Assembly: GCF_963665675.1 (NCBI RefSeq)
Contig: NZ_OY762426.1
Location: 3,144,286-3,208,285, forward strand
DNA length: 64,000 nucleotides
Direction: 5' to 3'
Source of the DNA: an uncultured Methanolobus sp.
GTDB lineage: Archaea > Halobacteriota > Methanosarcinia > Methanosarcinales > Methanosarcinaceae
The translations under genes were made by a program, and so were the position numbers. Below the pieces are notes generated by a model, which saw only the letters and a program-made list of their open reading frames with translations, ran no database searches and was not told where the DNA came from. Every line of letters begins with the position of its first letter. The first letter of the stretch is position 1. Of this stretch, positions 48,369 through 58,077 are shown piece by piece.

Positions 48369-51300
48369 ATGACAAGTCCTGACTTGAATAATAGAGCAAA
48401 CACAATTGGTTCTGTTGAATTAAATCAGATGCAAGATTCCAATCCCAAACATAGTCTTGGGATCGATATCGGTTATTCATCTGTGAAAGTTGCACTCATT
48501 GATGAGCACGACGACATTGTTCACACAGATTATGTTCTGCATAAAGGAAAAATCAAAGAGATACTCACACGAATTCTCACGAATCTCTCGGAAAAGTATG
48601 GGACAAAATCAATAATAAGCTGCGCGGTAACCGGTAGCGAAACTAAGTTCTTAACAAAACATGGGGATGTGCATCACATAAATGATGTTTCTGCTTTGAT
48701 TGAAGGTAGTACCCGGCTGAAAGAAAATATTCGCTCCATAATTGAAATAGGAGGGGAAACTGCGAGGTACATCACCGGTTTTGAAAATAATGACAGATCG
48801 GACATTGAGATATCAATGAATTCGAATTGTTCTGCAGGGACCGGTTCTTTTCTTGAAGAGCAGGTTTCAAGGCTCGGTCTGGATATAGAGGATTATTCAT
48901 TCTATGCTTCCCGAAGCAAGTCGATACCAAGAATCGCAGGCAGATGCAGTGTCTTTGCAAAAACCGATATTATCCACCATCAACAGGAAGGTGTTCCTGT
49001 AGAAGATATCCTACAGGGGCTTGCTTATGCAGTGGTACGAAACTATAAAGGAGCCGTTATCAAGAGACTCTCTCTTGAAAAACCAATTATTTTAGCGGGC
49101 GGGGTAGCATTCAACAACGCAATTGTCAACGCAGTAAAGGATGTCCTGAAACTTGGCGAAGATGACCTTTTCATACCTGAAAAATGTGGAAATGTTGCCG
49201 CAATCGGCGCAGCGGTGATTGCTAAAGAAAAGGGTCTGAGAACAGATATCTCTAAAATCTTGAACATCCTGAAAAGTATGGAGAATTCTTCCACAGCAAA
49301 AGTCCAAACCGTTGATCTGCCTGCGCTGGGTCAATTTGGATCTGGTGACGGAAATAATAAGCATATTTGCAAATTACCTGATAGTTGTAATGATACGATA
49401 AATTGTTACCTTGGTGTTGATGTGGGATCAACCAGCACAAATCTAGTATTGATCGATGAAAAAAAGGATGTGATCACTTATAGATATCTGAAAACACTTG
49501 GCGATCCGATAAAAGCTGTGGTTGAAGGTTTAAAGGATTTGGGAGAAGAATGCGGAGGCAGGGTAAATGTAATCGGGGCAGGTACCACAGGCTCAGGAAG
49601 GCATATGATCGCAAAACTGATTGGAGCTGACCTTATAAAAGACGAGATAACAGCTCAGGCAAAGGCGGCAGTTAATATTGACGATTCTGTTGATACAGTA
49701 TTAGAGATAGGTGGCCAGGATTCCAAGTATATCAGCTTGAATAATGGCATGGTTGCAGACTTTCAAATGAATAAGATATGTGCTGCCGGAACAGGCTCTT
49801 TCATTGAAGAACAAACAAACAAATTCGACATCGATATAGATGAATTCGGAAATGTTGCATTAAAAAGCAATAAACCTGTATATCTCGGGGAAAGGTGTAC
49901 TGTATTTATCGAAACCAGCATTGCTGCACACTTAGCCAGCGGAACACAGATTGAAGACATTGCATCGGGACTTTGTTATTCTATAGCTAAAAACTACCTT
50001 AACAGGGTTGTAGGTCCGAAAAAAATAGGGAACAGGATATTTCTTCAAGGAGGTATTGCACACAACCAGGGAGTGATAAATGCTTTCCGGGTGCTCACTG
50101 GGAAAGATATTGTTGTACCTCCGTTCTTTAGTGTGACCGGCGCCTATGGAGTAGCTGTTTTGACTAAAGAGGAGATCGGACCGGTAAAAACCACCTTCAA
50201 AGGATTCAATATAGAAGAAAACTCGCAGCAGGCAATTAACTCTGTAGGGTCAATTGGTGAACGTAGAGGGAAATCAGAATTCAATGAAATGGTAAATGAA
50301 TTAATATTTGAAGATTATGATGGATCGATCGATCATAGTAAGAAGATCATTGGTCTTCCAAGAGCTCTTTTTACCTACGGAATGTATCCGATGTTCAATG
50401 CTTTTTTCAGGGAATTAGGCTATAATGTCCTTCTGTCTGATCCTACCACTGAAGAAACGATAAGACTCAGCCAGGATTATTCACTGGATGAAACCTGTTA
50501 TCCCGTCAAACTGATCAATGGGCACGTTGCAGAACTGGTAAACAAGAACGTGGACTATATTTTTTTCCCGGACCTTTATACAGTTGCGCATCCGGGATCA
50601 CACACTCGTCAGGATTTTGGCTGCCCTTATATGCAACTTGCATTTAAAATGGTTAATAGGGCAATGGAACTGGATAAAAGAGGTATAGAGTTGCTTTCTC
50701 CTACCATAGGATTTAGTCTGGGGGAAGAATTTATGAGAGACAGTTTCATGGCTCTTGGTAATCAGCTTGGAAAGAGTCCCGAAGATACTATTAAAGCTCT
50801 TCAGAAAGGAATGAAGGCTTTCCATGATTTCGAGAATAGGATAAATGAAAAGGGAAAGGGAATTATCAAAGACCTCAAACCTGATGAGATAACCTTTGTA
50901 CTGATATCAAAGACATATGGGGTTGCTGATCCGGTATTGAACTTGTCCATCCCTGAAAAGCTTAAAGAGATGGGATACAGAACACTTGCATTTTATAACC
51001 TGCCCGAAGGCGATATAGTAAAAGAACATCCCAACATGTATTGGCCCTTTGGCCAGCATATACTTGAGGCAGCACAAGTTGTCAGGAGTCATCCCAATCT
51101 CTATGCAATATTCCTTACTCACCACGGTTGCGGCCCGGATACAGTTTTCTCGCACTATTTCAGGGAAATAATGGGTGAAAAACCCTATCTCAATATAGAG
51201 GTTGACGAACATTCCTCAGGTGTCGGAGTTATAACAAGGCTTGAAGCTTTTGTAAACAGTTTACAAAATATCCCTGCTGAAACGGCAGAAGGCATGGATA

Positions 51301-52448
51301 CCTATCTATCTCGTTTACCCCCTGCTGATGCATGCATAAAGACCACCTTGACTGATATTCCGGAAAATGCACAGTTTTACCTCCCTGATATATACCCTTA
51401 CTCTCCGCTTTTTTGTGAGTTACTGAAAACATACGGAACAGATGTGAAAACACTGCCAAAAACAAATGACAGATCGATAGATGAAGGAAGAAAGCACACG
51501 GTTACGAATGAGTATTTCTCGATGGCTGCATTAATAGGAGATGTCCTTAGTATTCCCAGAATTCATGATTCTAATAAAAACCAAACGTTTTTACTAATTC
51601 CGCAATCAGAAGGAGCAGAAGTGGACGGACAATACAATCGCTTACTGCGAACTGTCCTAGATGAAAAAGGGATCAGAGATGTAGGTATCATTGCTCCGTT
51701 TATGGAAGATCTGCTCTATGAAAATGAGGAATTTCTCAGTAATGTGTTCCTTGTCCTTATTGCAGGAGATGTAATTAGAACTGCACCTCATGTTTCAAGG
51801 GATGACTATTTGGAAAAAGTCCAGGAGATGATCAAAAATGGTCAGCTAGGTATTGAACAACTAAAAGCATTGTTGAAAGATATATTCTATGAATGCAAGT
51901 TAAGGAACTTCGAAAAGACCGTTTTTGCAATAGGGGAACCGATGATACTTTACAACGATTTCCTGCATAACCACATCTTCACGAACATAGAATCCAGAGG
52001 TTATCGCATAGTATATGCTCCGTTCAGTGAATGCATGTGGCATTTCTGGAAAGATTTCACAGATCAGACAAAGAAAGAGAACAGAACGATATTACAGGCG
52101 AAGCTCGATATACTCAAAGGCTTTATTTCAGAAATTGCTTGCTCTTCATCCGATTGTAGTCCTTTTGAAAATGATCTTGATGCTCTTATTCTAAGAGCGG
52201 ATAATACAACAGGTTACTATGCAGGTGCCTTTGGGAGATATAGAGAATCGAAGATCCTTGGAGAACTTAAAGGCATAGATGGTGTTATAACAGTTACGTC
52301 TATGTACGAGAATACGGGCATCTTACTCAATACGCTGCATAAAGGATTTAAGAACGGAAATAACAAGCCGGTCCTCAATTTGACATTTGATGGAAATGAT
52401 AATGAAAACGATGAGGTGAAGATTGAATCATTCCTGTATTATCTGTAA
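48369..52448 (+). CDS. fused acyl-CoA dehydratase activase (BadF/HgdC + DUF2229)
   Basis: 1359 residues. Two BadF/BcrA-type ASKHA ATPase units lie at about residues 28-310 (LGIDIGYSSVKVALID, NCSAGTGSFLEEQ) and 345-610 (LGVDVGSTSTNLVLID, ICAAGTGSFIEEQ). Conserved cysteines that hold the bridging [4Fe-4S] cluster are seen (NSNCSAG, GRCSVF, KICAAG, ERCTVF). The rest is a DUF2229/HgdB-like region with ETCYPVK, FGCPYMQ and HHGCGPD. In related systems ATP hydrolysis drives low-potential electron transfer to a partner enzyme; the partner here is unknown. RGGC-type residues are intact. It is probably the first gene of the cluster to 55160. Confidence 0.9.
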   Translation: MTSPDLNNRANTIGSVELNQMQDSNPKHSLGIDIGYSSVKVALIDEHDDIVHTDYVLHKGKIKEILTRILTNLSEKYGTKSIISCAVTGSETKFLTKHGDVHHINDVSALIEGSTRLKENIRSIIEIGGETARYITGFENNDRSDIEISMNSNCSAGTGSFLEEQVSRLGLDIEDYSFYASRSKSIPRIAGRCSVFAKTDIIHHQQEGVPVEDILQGLAYAVVRNYKGAVIKRLSLEKPIILAGGVAFNNAIVNAVKDVLKLGEDDLFIPEKCGNVAAIGAAVIAKEKGLRTDISKILNILKSMENSSTAKVQTVDLPALGQFGSGDGNNKHICKLPDSCNDTINCYLGVDVGSTSTNLVLIDEKKDVITYRYLKTLGDPIKAVVEGLKDLGEECGGRVNVIGAGTTGSGRHMIAKLIGADLIKDEITAQAKAAVNIDDSVDTVLEIGGQDSKYISLNNGMVADFQMNKICAAGTGSFIEEQTNKFDIDIDEFGNVALKSNKPVYLGERCTVFIETSIAAHLASGTQIEDIASGLCYSIAKNYLNRVVGPKKIGNRIFLQGGIAHNQGVINAFRVLTGKDIVVPPFFSVTGAYGVAVLTKEEIGPVKTTFKGFNIEENSQQAINSVGSIGERRGKSEFNEMVNELIFEDYDGSIDHSKKIIGLPRALFTYGMYPMFNAFFRELGYNVLLSDPTTEETIRLSQDYSLDETCYPVKLINGHVAELVNKNVDYIFFPDLYTVAHPGSHTRQDFGCPYMQLAFKMVNRAMELDKRGIELLSPTIGFSLGEEFMRDSFMALGNQLGKSPEDTIKALQKGMKAFHDFENRINEKGKGIIKDLKPDEITFVLISKTYGVADPVLNLSIPEKLKEMGYRTLAFYNLPEGDIVKEHPNMYWPFGQHILEAAQVVRSHPNLYAIFLTHHGCGPDTVFSHYFREIMGEKPYLNIEVDEHSSGVGVITRLEAFVNSLQNIPAETAEGMDTYLSRLPPADACIKTTLTDIPENAQFYLPDIYPYSPLFCELLKTYGTDVKTLPKTNDRSIDEGRKHTVTNEYFSMAALIGDVLSIPRIHDSNKNQTFLLIPQSEGAEVDGQYNRLLRTVLDEKGIRDVGIIAPFMEDLLYENEEFLSNVFLVLIAGDVIRTAPHVSRDDYLEKVQEMIKNGQLGIEQLKALLKDIFYECKLRNFEKTVFAIGEPMILYNDFLHNHIFTNIESRGYRIVYAPFSECMWHFWKDFTDQTKKENRTILQAKLDILKGFISEIACSSSDCSPFENDLDALILRADNTTGYYAGAFGRYRESKILGELKGIDGVITVTSMYENTGILLNTLHKGFKNGNNKPVLNLTFDGNDNENDEVKIESFLYYL

Positions 52449-52598
52449 CTTCGGTACTGCAAAAAAACCATTTCAAGCAGTATCGTAATGTTTATTACTT
52501 AGCTCTACCTATAAGCTGTAACAGTTATTTTCCAACCGTTTGATTGTAACCAATTGCATTATAATATTTAATTATTAAGTGTTCAGCATGAGTAACAT

Positions 52599-53068
52599 AT
52601 GGAAAATTCACACCAGAAAGTGGGAAAGAAAGAGGACTGCTTACAACTCTCGTTCTTCATTTGCTTGAGATGAAACCAAAATCAGGTTACGAGCTGCTAA
52701 AAGAAATATCTGAAAAGACCAATGGTTCTTGGACGCCCAACAAAGGAACATTATACCCTTTATTAAAATCCCTTGATGAGGAAGGGCTTATTCAGGTAAA
52801 GGAGATTGGCAAACGTTCTAAAAGGATATATGAGTTGACTGATGCCGGCAAAGAGACCATCACAAACATCAGAAACATGAAGCATGAATCTACAGCTCGT
52901 GTCAATTTTTTTAAGAACATGCATTTTGAAATCTTTGGGGAAGAAAACATGTCGCTGGTCAGTCTCATGATGGACATGAGGTTCTATGTAGAGGATCTTC
53001 CCAACGAGAAAAAAGAAAGAGCAATTGAGATCCTAAAGGCTGCCTTCGAAGAAATACAACAACTTTAA
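52599..53068 (+). CDS. PadR-family transcription regulator, possible frameshift
   Basis: From TTG 52661 the frame gives 135 residues: KPKSGYELLKEI, NKGTLYPLLKSLDEEGLI and KRIYELTDAGKETI form the PadR winged helix, followed by a C-terminal coiled helix for dimerisation. The usual first helix (RGLLTTLVLHLLE) is readable in the same frame upstream, but no start codon precedes it. An ATG at 52599 starts MENSHQKVGK in another frame, so one base appears lost in the purine run at about 52615-52635. It may control the cluster beside it. Confidence 0.75.
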
Positions 53069-53118
53069 CATAAATCCAAAAATGATGTTGATTATAATTT
53101 TGCGAAGAGTTTGATAAT

Positions 53119-53682
53119 ATGGGTGAGAAAACAAAAATTGAAGATACTTTCAAGAAAGGAATTGTTATTGAACCTGTAGGGGTGATCAAAAACAACCTTC
53201 AAGTTCCACCTCTCATTGCAGGTGATGATGGTTTAAAACTTAATGATGCATATGAATCTGCGATCGCAGAATTGAATGAAACCCATAGCAGGATATCTGA
53301 AATAATTCTGACAGATGAACTGACCGATCTTCTTGATGGTATTGAAGATTATTCTCATATCATTGTATTTTACTGGGGACATGAAATTACGGATGTTGCC
53401 AGGAAACTTAAAAAAGTCCACCCTGCCGGTCATGAGGATTACCCCCTAAAAGGAATTTATGCAACGTGTAGTCCTGCAAGGCCAAACCCTATTCTGATGA
53501 CGGCTGTGAGACTTATAAAAAGAGACAGGAACAGATTGTTTGTCTCCGGGCTGGATGCTATAGACAATAGCCCGGTTCTGGACATCAAGCCATATGTTTC
53601 CGATCTATTTCCACAGGAAAGTGTTCTTATCCCTGAATGGATGAAGATGTTGATTAAAGGTTTTTTTGAAAGTAGTGTTTAA
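53119..53682 (+). CDS. TrmO-like (UPF0066/TsaA) protein
   Basis: 187 residues. It has EPVGVIKNN near the start, then DYSHIIVFYWGH, the family signature TCSPARPNPI and GLDAIDNSPVLDIKPY. TrmO uses SAM to methylate t6A in tRNA, but in methanogens relatives next to metal or cofactor genes may have other targets. It is 0-15 bases from the FmdE-like gene, so they are co-transcribed. Confidence 0.85.
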   Translation: MGEKTKIEDTFKKGIVIEPVGVIKNNLQVPPLIAGDDGLKLNDAYESAIAELNETHSRISEIILTDELTDLLDGIEDYSHIIVFYWGHEITDVARKLKKVHPAGHEDYPLKGIYATCSPARPNPILMTAVRLIKRDRNRLFVSGLDAIDNSPVLDIKPYVSDLFPQESVLIPEWMKMLIKGFFESSV

Positions 53683-53697
53683 ATGGAGAGATTTTTG

Positions 53698-54504
53698 ATG
53701 TTTAGTGAGACTTATAAAAAAGCAGGAACTGAATTCGGTTCAGGGGTCCTTGGCGACCAGGATATTGAAAAACTGAAGATAAATCCTCGTGAGAATTTTA
53801 TAAAGGCGATCCAAAAAATGGATGCTGCAACGTGCCTAATAAAAACAGCTGAAATTCATGGTCATTTTTGTCCCGGAAGTGCACTGGGTGTAATGGCTTC
53901 GCTATATGGTCTGAGTCTTCTTGGAGATGAAGGAATTAATTCAAACGGTATAATGGAAAACCTGCTTGGGATTGTTGAAATTAATGCATGTTTTGCCGAT
54001 GGTGTTCAAGCGGTTTCCGGCTGTACATTGGGAAATAATTCCCTAATTTATCGTGATCTTGGTAAACTGGCAGTGACATTTGCTATTCGCGGCAAAGAGG
54101 ACGCAGTGCGTGTGAAGGTCCTTCCTGAATTCAAAAAGTACATCGATGAAGCAGTTCCTGAGTTCTTCCCTTTGATGGAAAAGGTTATCATGAGACGTGA
54201 AGGGAACCCTAGTGATGAAATGAGATTCAAAGAAAAAGGACGAGAAGCAGCATTTTCAATAACAAAAATTCCTTTTGAAGATTTATTCTCAGCTGAGAAG
54301 ATAACCCCTGATATCCCGGATTATGCCCCGATAAGCGATTCCGTTCTTTGTAACAGATGTGGTGAACCTGTAATGGCTTCCAAAGTCTGGAAATCCGGAC
54401 CACAGGAAGGAATGTGCTTCATGTGCAGTGGCGAATACTCAGAGGTCGAAGGCAGAGGAATTGTTGAAAAGTCTTCATTGATAAGCAAAGGTAATCACGA
54501 TTAG
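53698..54504 (+). CDS. FmdE-family metal-binding protein
   Basis: About 268 residues. It has HGHFCPGSALGV, NACFADGVQAVSGCTLGNNSL and a C-terminal zinc ribbon (CNRCGEPV and CFMCSGEY), the typical FmdE build. The family is named for a protein co-transcribed with formylmethanofuran dehydrogenase; a metal or cofactor role is thought likely. I use ATG 53698 because GGAGAG is 7 bases upstream; ATG 53683 directly follows the TrmO stop and is also possible. Confidence 0.85.
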   Translation: MFSETYKKAGTEFGSGVLGDQDIEKLKINPRENFIKAIQKMDAATCLIKTAEIHGHFCPGSALGVMASLYGLSLLGDEGINSNGIMENLLGIVEINACFADGVQAVSGCTLGNNSLIYRDLGKLAVTFAIRGKEDAVRVKVLPEFKKYIDEAVPEFFPLMEKVIMRREGNPSDEMRFKEKGREAAFSITKIPFEDLFSAEKITPDIPDYAPISDSVLCNRCGEPVMASKVWKSGPQEGMCFMCSGEYSEVEGRGIVEKSSLISKGNHD

Positions 54505-54545
54505 AGATTTCTGTTGGTAAGACGGAGTTTTTTGGATGGGATACG

Positions 54546-55160
54546 ATGAAAATATGTAGAATGCAATGCCCCTCGGAAGGGCAAAATTCCCCTCATAAAG
54601 GTAGGGGTGGAAGTAGTTTCTGGATGCATGACCCTGAGCTTATTTTTAATGAGCTTGATCTTAAAATTGGCGATGTATTTCTGGATATTGGATGTGGACC
54701 CGGTGATTATTCGATCCATGCTGCAGAAAAGGTGGGTGAAGCAGGCCTTGTGTACGCCACCGATATTAACAAAGAACTGATCGGTAACCTGACTAAGAAG
54801 GCTGAAGGAGCATGCCTGAAAAATATAAGAACTTTTGTGAACGATGTCCGTGAACAGCTTCCTTTTGACGACAAAATTATAGATATATGCTTGATATCCA
54901 CAGTTCTTCATACATTGGATCTTGAAGAGGTAGGAGAAAAGCTTTTTTCAGAGATAGGACGTGTTTTGAAATCTGAAGGCCGTTTATTCATTATAGAATG
55001 CAAAAAAGAAGAGATGAAATTCGGACCTCCATTAAGCATGCGAATCTCCCCTGATGAGATAGAAGGATATGTTTGCACCTCCGGTTTTGAAAAAATAGAC
55101 TTTGTGGATCTCGAATATAATTATATGATCAAATATGTGGTGAAAGAAAACAAATCCTGA
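54546..55160 (+). CDS. class I SAM-dependent methyltransferase
   Basis: 204 residues. The SAM motif is VFLDIGCGPGDYSIHAAEK, followed by VYATDIN (acidic loop) and NDVREQLPFDDKIIDICL. It is similar to UbiE/Methyltransf_11 proteins. An early Cys-rich stretch (CRMQCPSEG) could hold a metal. It is last in the cluster, 41 bases after the FmdE-like gene. The substrate is unknown. Confidence 0.85.
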   Translation: MKICRMQCPSEGQNSPHKGRGGSSFWMHDPELIFNELDLKIGDVFLDIGCGPGDYSIHAAEKVGEAGLVYATDINKELIGNLTKKAEGACLKNIRTFVNDVREQLPFDDKIIDICLISTVLHTLDLEEVGEKLFSEIGRVLKSEGRLFIIECKKEEMKFGPPLSMRISPDEIEGYVCTSGFEKIDFVDLEYNYMIKYVVKENKS

Positions 55161-55509
55161 TCCAAACCTATTATATCAACTTCTTCTGTTTCACCTTCTC
55201 AATAACAAGTTTCTCAGTCTCTCCTTCCTCAACACATAAAAATCACTATCATGAAGTGCATATAAGTCTATGAGGAATCAATACAAAAAATCAAGCTTCA
55301 ATGCATTTCTCGTGTGATGCGGCTAAAGTTGAGGGGAATGTCATCTTGAAAACTACCAGAGAAATGTGAACTTTTAGAGAAGGCAGTGTATATATTAATT
55401 TCACAAGGAATGAAGAACCTTCATGTTTCTTGTTCTGAGGCAGACAACTGTCACAATACTGATAAGAAGGCATATAGGATAATTAAAAGAGAAAAGGTGA
55501 AATAACACC
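55161..55509. other. intergenic region
   Basis: T-rich DNA after the methyltransferase probably ends the cluster transcript. A 60-codon minus-strand frame at 55291-55473 is not supported. Nothing else is recognised. Confidence 0.4.
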
Positions 55510-56274
55510 TTAATCCACATCATCATCAATCACAAAATCATTCTCTTCTGGATTCTGTGACTGTGCATAGTAATCATCATCCAGCCAATTAATCTCCTCT
55601 GTGACCTTGTCAGGATCCGTGTGGATGGATGCGTTTTTTTATTCCTGCATCCTTACCTATTTTCTTCACCGTTCGCAGCATGCTCTGATAACTCATAGGC
55701 TCTTGATTTTCATTGCGAGTGACCCAAAGAGGAGCATCTGGATTTTCATTCATAGGATATACTGCTAACTGATTAAGAAATCCTGTAGACCAAGTAAGAG
55801 GTATCCCTTTAGCTGGAGTTGTTTTGTTGGACTGGCTGGTCTTTGAAAGATAGAAAATAGCACTATATTTCTTATAAGTACGAAGGCTTGCAGGCTTTAA
55901 TCCATTTTTATTTTGAAGAGTGACGATAAGAAGATTTAAATCATCTTCTGTTAGAGTATCTAGAGGTTTAGTTATTCCAAGTTCCATTAATCCCTAGGAC
56001 ATCCTAGTTATGTAATTGGGATATCCTACAAGGGTTCCCTTTGCGAGGCCTTCTATCTGACATTTTACATGAACTTTAGAATTAGGTCTTTGTTCTCTTG
56101 GGAAATTTTAGACTTCTCAAGTCTTTCCTTGGCTCTCACGAAACCAGTATCAGATGAATGCACATCATCTACCCTTATAGTTATGATTTCTTTTATGTTT
56201 TTTGGGACTATGTAAAATAATTTTATAGCCCGGCACGGATTCGAACCGAAGTTGCGGGATCCAGAGTCCTGCAT
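55510..56274 (-). pseudogene. degenerate tyrosine integrase
   Basis: Fragments read in order on the minus strand. An N-terminal piece (DDVHSSDTGFVRAKERLEKS) ends at KFM, then the frame shifts to CQIEGLAKGTLVGYP, then a TAG stop. Next is ITKPLDTLTEDDLNLL with the SAM-like core-binding domain. The middle is deleted, since IFYLSKTS jumps to LNQLAVYPMNENPDAPLWV. After IHPHGS the RHS box and the catalytic Tyr region are missing. Only the acidic tail (EEINWLDDDYYAQ) remains to 55510. At least one frameshift, one stop and two deletions show it is dead. Confidence 0.8.
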
Positions 56275-56298
56275 GATTGACCACTACACTACCGGGCT
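56226..56298 (-). tRNA. tRNA-Gln (CTG)
   Basis: 73 bases. The acceptor AGCCCGG pairs fully with CCGGGCT; the anticodon loop is CTCTGGA, giving CTG; the T loop is TTCGAAT. There is one A-C mismatch in the anticodon stem (CAGGA/TCCCG) and one T-T mismatch in the T stem (TTCGG/CCGTG), unusual for a tRNA. CCA is not encoded. The integrase pseudogene runs from its 3' side, so it is a likely past integration site. Confidence 0.8.
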
Positions 56299-56354
56299 AC
56301 GGTGAATGCATCTCCATAATTGTAAAGCTTGTATATTAAGGTATCGGAGTGTGG

Positions 56355-56759
56355 TTATTCAAGTCCTTCCGGGTTTTCATTAAGAACAGCAGTCCACCAC
56401 CATCTGGCCATGTCAACAAGGTCTTTACTGAACTGGCCGGATAAACGGTATTCATGATCTTTATGAGTGATAAGGCCAGCACCTAGCAACTTATTGCGCA
56501 TTGCATAAAAAGAAGCACGACCTATATCGAGCTCCTGAAGAAGAGTTTCCCATTCACTGGTTTTGATGGGGCTGCCTGCTTTCTGGCGATCCTCAATCAT
56601 CATGAGAAACTTCTGGCCGCGAATAGCAGTTGCTTCTTCCTGAAAAAGACGTCTCATGAGGTTATAGTAAGGGTCTCTGGAGTGAGTTATACGTGAATTG
56701 GAATCCGAACGTATAACAATTGTAGTAGACGTACGTGGTGCGTTTTTTACTATAGACAT
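56355..56759 (-). CDS. winged-helix-like hypothetical protein
   Basis: 134 residues. The helical region ATAIRGQKFLMMIEDRQKAG, then WETLLQELDIGRASFYAMRNKLLGAGLI, looks like a winged helix, followed by YRLSGQFSKDLVDMARWWW. It is a likely DNA-binding regulator of no named family. It is 33 bases downstream of the DUF2551 gene, probably in one transcript. Confidence 0.65.
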   Translation of the reverse strand: MSIVKNAPRTSTTIVIRSDSNSRITHSRDPYYNLMRRLFQEEATAIRGQKFLMMIEDRQKAGSPIKTSEWETLLQELDIGRASFYAMRNKLLGAGLITHKDHEYRLSGQFSKDLVDMARWWWTAVLNENPEGLE

Positions 56760-56792
56760 GGTAATCAGGTTTGTTAAATGTAGTTTTTGTAT

Positions 56793-57116
56793 TTAACAGC
56801 CTGAGGTCGATGGCTTTGCCTTCAGAGCAGATCTAATCAAATCCTCATATTCTTCCTTAAGAGAATAGACTATTGGAGTCTTGTAAGATTCTTTGTGAGA
56901 TCTGAGCACACCCAGTTTGGAGTAAATGTAACCGACCATTGATGCCACTGCACTACGTGAAATATCATATTTTTCAGTGATATTCGCATGCAATTCATCC
57001 ACAGTTATCTCTTTTACTTTTAAAATAATTGATAGTATATGACTGCGCAGTCCGTTTACGTCAAGTTCTATGAACTTTTGCAATCTTCGTTTTATTTTTG
57101 CGCGAATTGAGTCCAT
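56793..57116 (-). CDS. DUF2551 protein
   Basis: 107 residues. GLRSHILSIILKVKEITVDEL and VASMVGYIYSKLGVLRSHKE match DUF2551, a methanogen family with a winged-helix-like fold and no known role. GAGGTGA lies just before the ATG. Confidence 0.8.
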   Translation of the reverse strand: MDSIRAKIKRRLQKFIELDVNGLRSHILSIILKVKEITVDELHANITEKYDISRSAVASMVGYIYSKLGVLRSHKESYKTPIVYSLKEEYEDLIRSALKAKPSTSGC

Positions 57117-57274
57117 AACTTCACCTCATATATAGCACAAGTCATTATATGTACTTCAATCTATATATATGTTTTTAAATTTTTATAGCATGAGGTCAAT
57201 AATAGAGATACCTGAAAGTAAAAGGACTAATACGATAAATGCATTATTCCAATTCTCAGTTTTCCGGTGATGAT

Positions 57275-57724
57275 ATGGGCATAAAATATGATGTTGAAAA
57301 TAATATAATGCAGATTGATGGTATTGATCTGTATCCGGAAAATCTTGATCGGAATTTCATAGGAGTCTGCAACATCTGCAACTCTGATGTATCGAGTATA
57401 AGCTATCATGTCTATGATAATGGTATGGTGGTTGCAGGAAGGTGCAATAGGTGTGATTTATTGCATGCAATTTTCTATGATGACGAATGGAACTGGCAGG
57501 GCGAAGAACCCATAAGCCAATTTTTCGATATTAAAATTAGCAGCAATATCAAATTCTTGGATAGCATTGATCGAAAAAAGCTCGAAACTGTTTTCACTCC
57601 GGCTGAAGCAACTGCAATGTATGCAAAAGCACGGGGAGAAAAATATGTCCGTCAATACCTGTATCGTGCCAGAAAAAAGTATAATGATTTTTATGAGCTG
57701 TTTGGTATTTGGATCAATATATGA
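57275..57724 (+). CDS. zinc-finger hypothetical protein
   Basis: 149 residues from MGIKYD. CNICN and CNRCD near residues 33-63 form a CxxC...CxxC zinc site. The C-terminal half is helical and basic (YVRQYLYRARKKYNDFYELFG as two joined helices). GGTGAT just before ATG 57275 decides the start over ATG 57239. No family is recognised. Confidence 0.6.
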   Translation: MGIKYDVENNIMQIDGIDLYPENLDRNFIGVCNICNSDVSSISYHVYDNGMVVAGRCNRCDLLHAIFYDDEWNWQGEEPISQFFDIKISSNIKFLDSIDRKKLETVFTPAEATAMYAKARGEKYVRQYLYRARKKYNDFYELFGIWINI

Positions 57725-58045
57725 ACACGATTAGATTTGGGATATTTTCATGCAAGAACATTTGAAGTTATTTGCGTAATTATTAACCAATTAATAAATT
57801 TTTCGTGCAGATTAAAAATTAATCAATAAGTTGCTTATTAAATAATACTATTTTTATAATTATATTTTTGCTTCCAATTTGCTAGAGGTTTTGAATACAA
57901 ATAGCCGTGAAAATAACATCAAAATAATTCCTCACAATTGTTAGTTTTTTAATTATTTTCCTAATATTATGGTAAATGTCGGGCCAAATCTCTGCTATTT
58001 TTGTTTAATCATATCAATTGACTTTTACGCAACTAAATAGACAAT
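57725..58045. other. AT-rich intergenic region
   Basis: AT-rich DNA with no gene and no clear repeat, preceding the small-RNA array. Confidence 0.5.
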
Positions 58046-58077
58046 AGTTATAAATAGGAACATTTGCATATTTGCAG

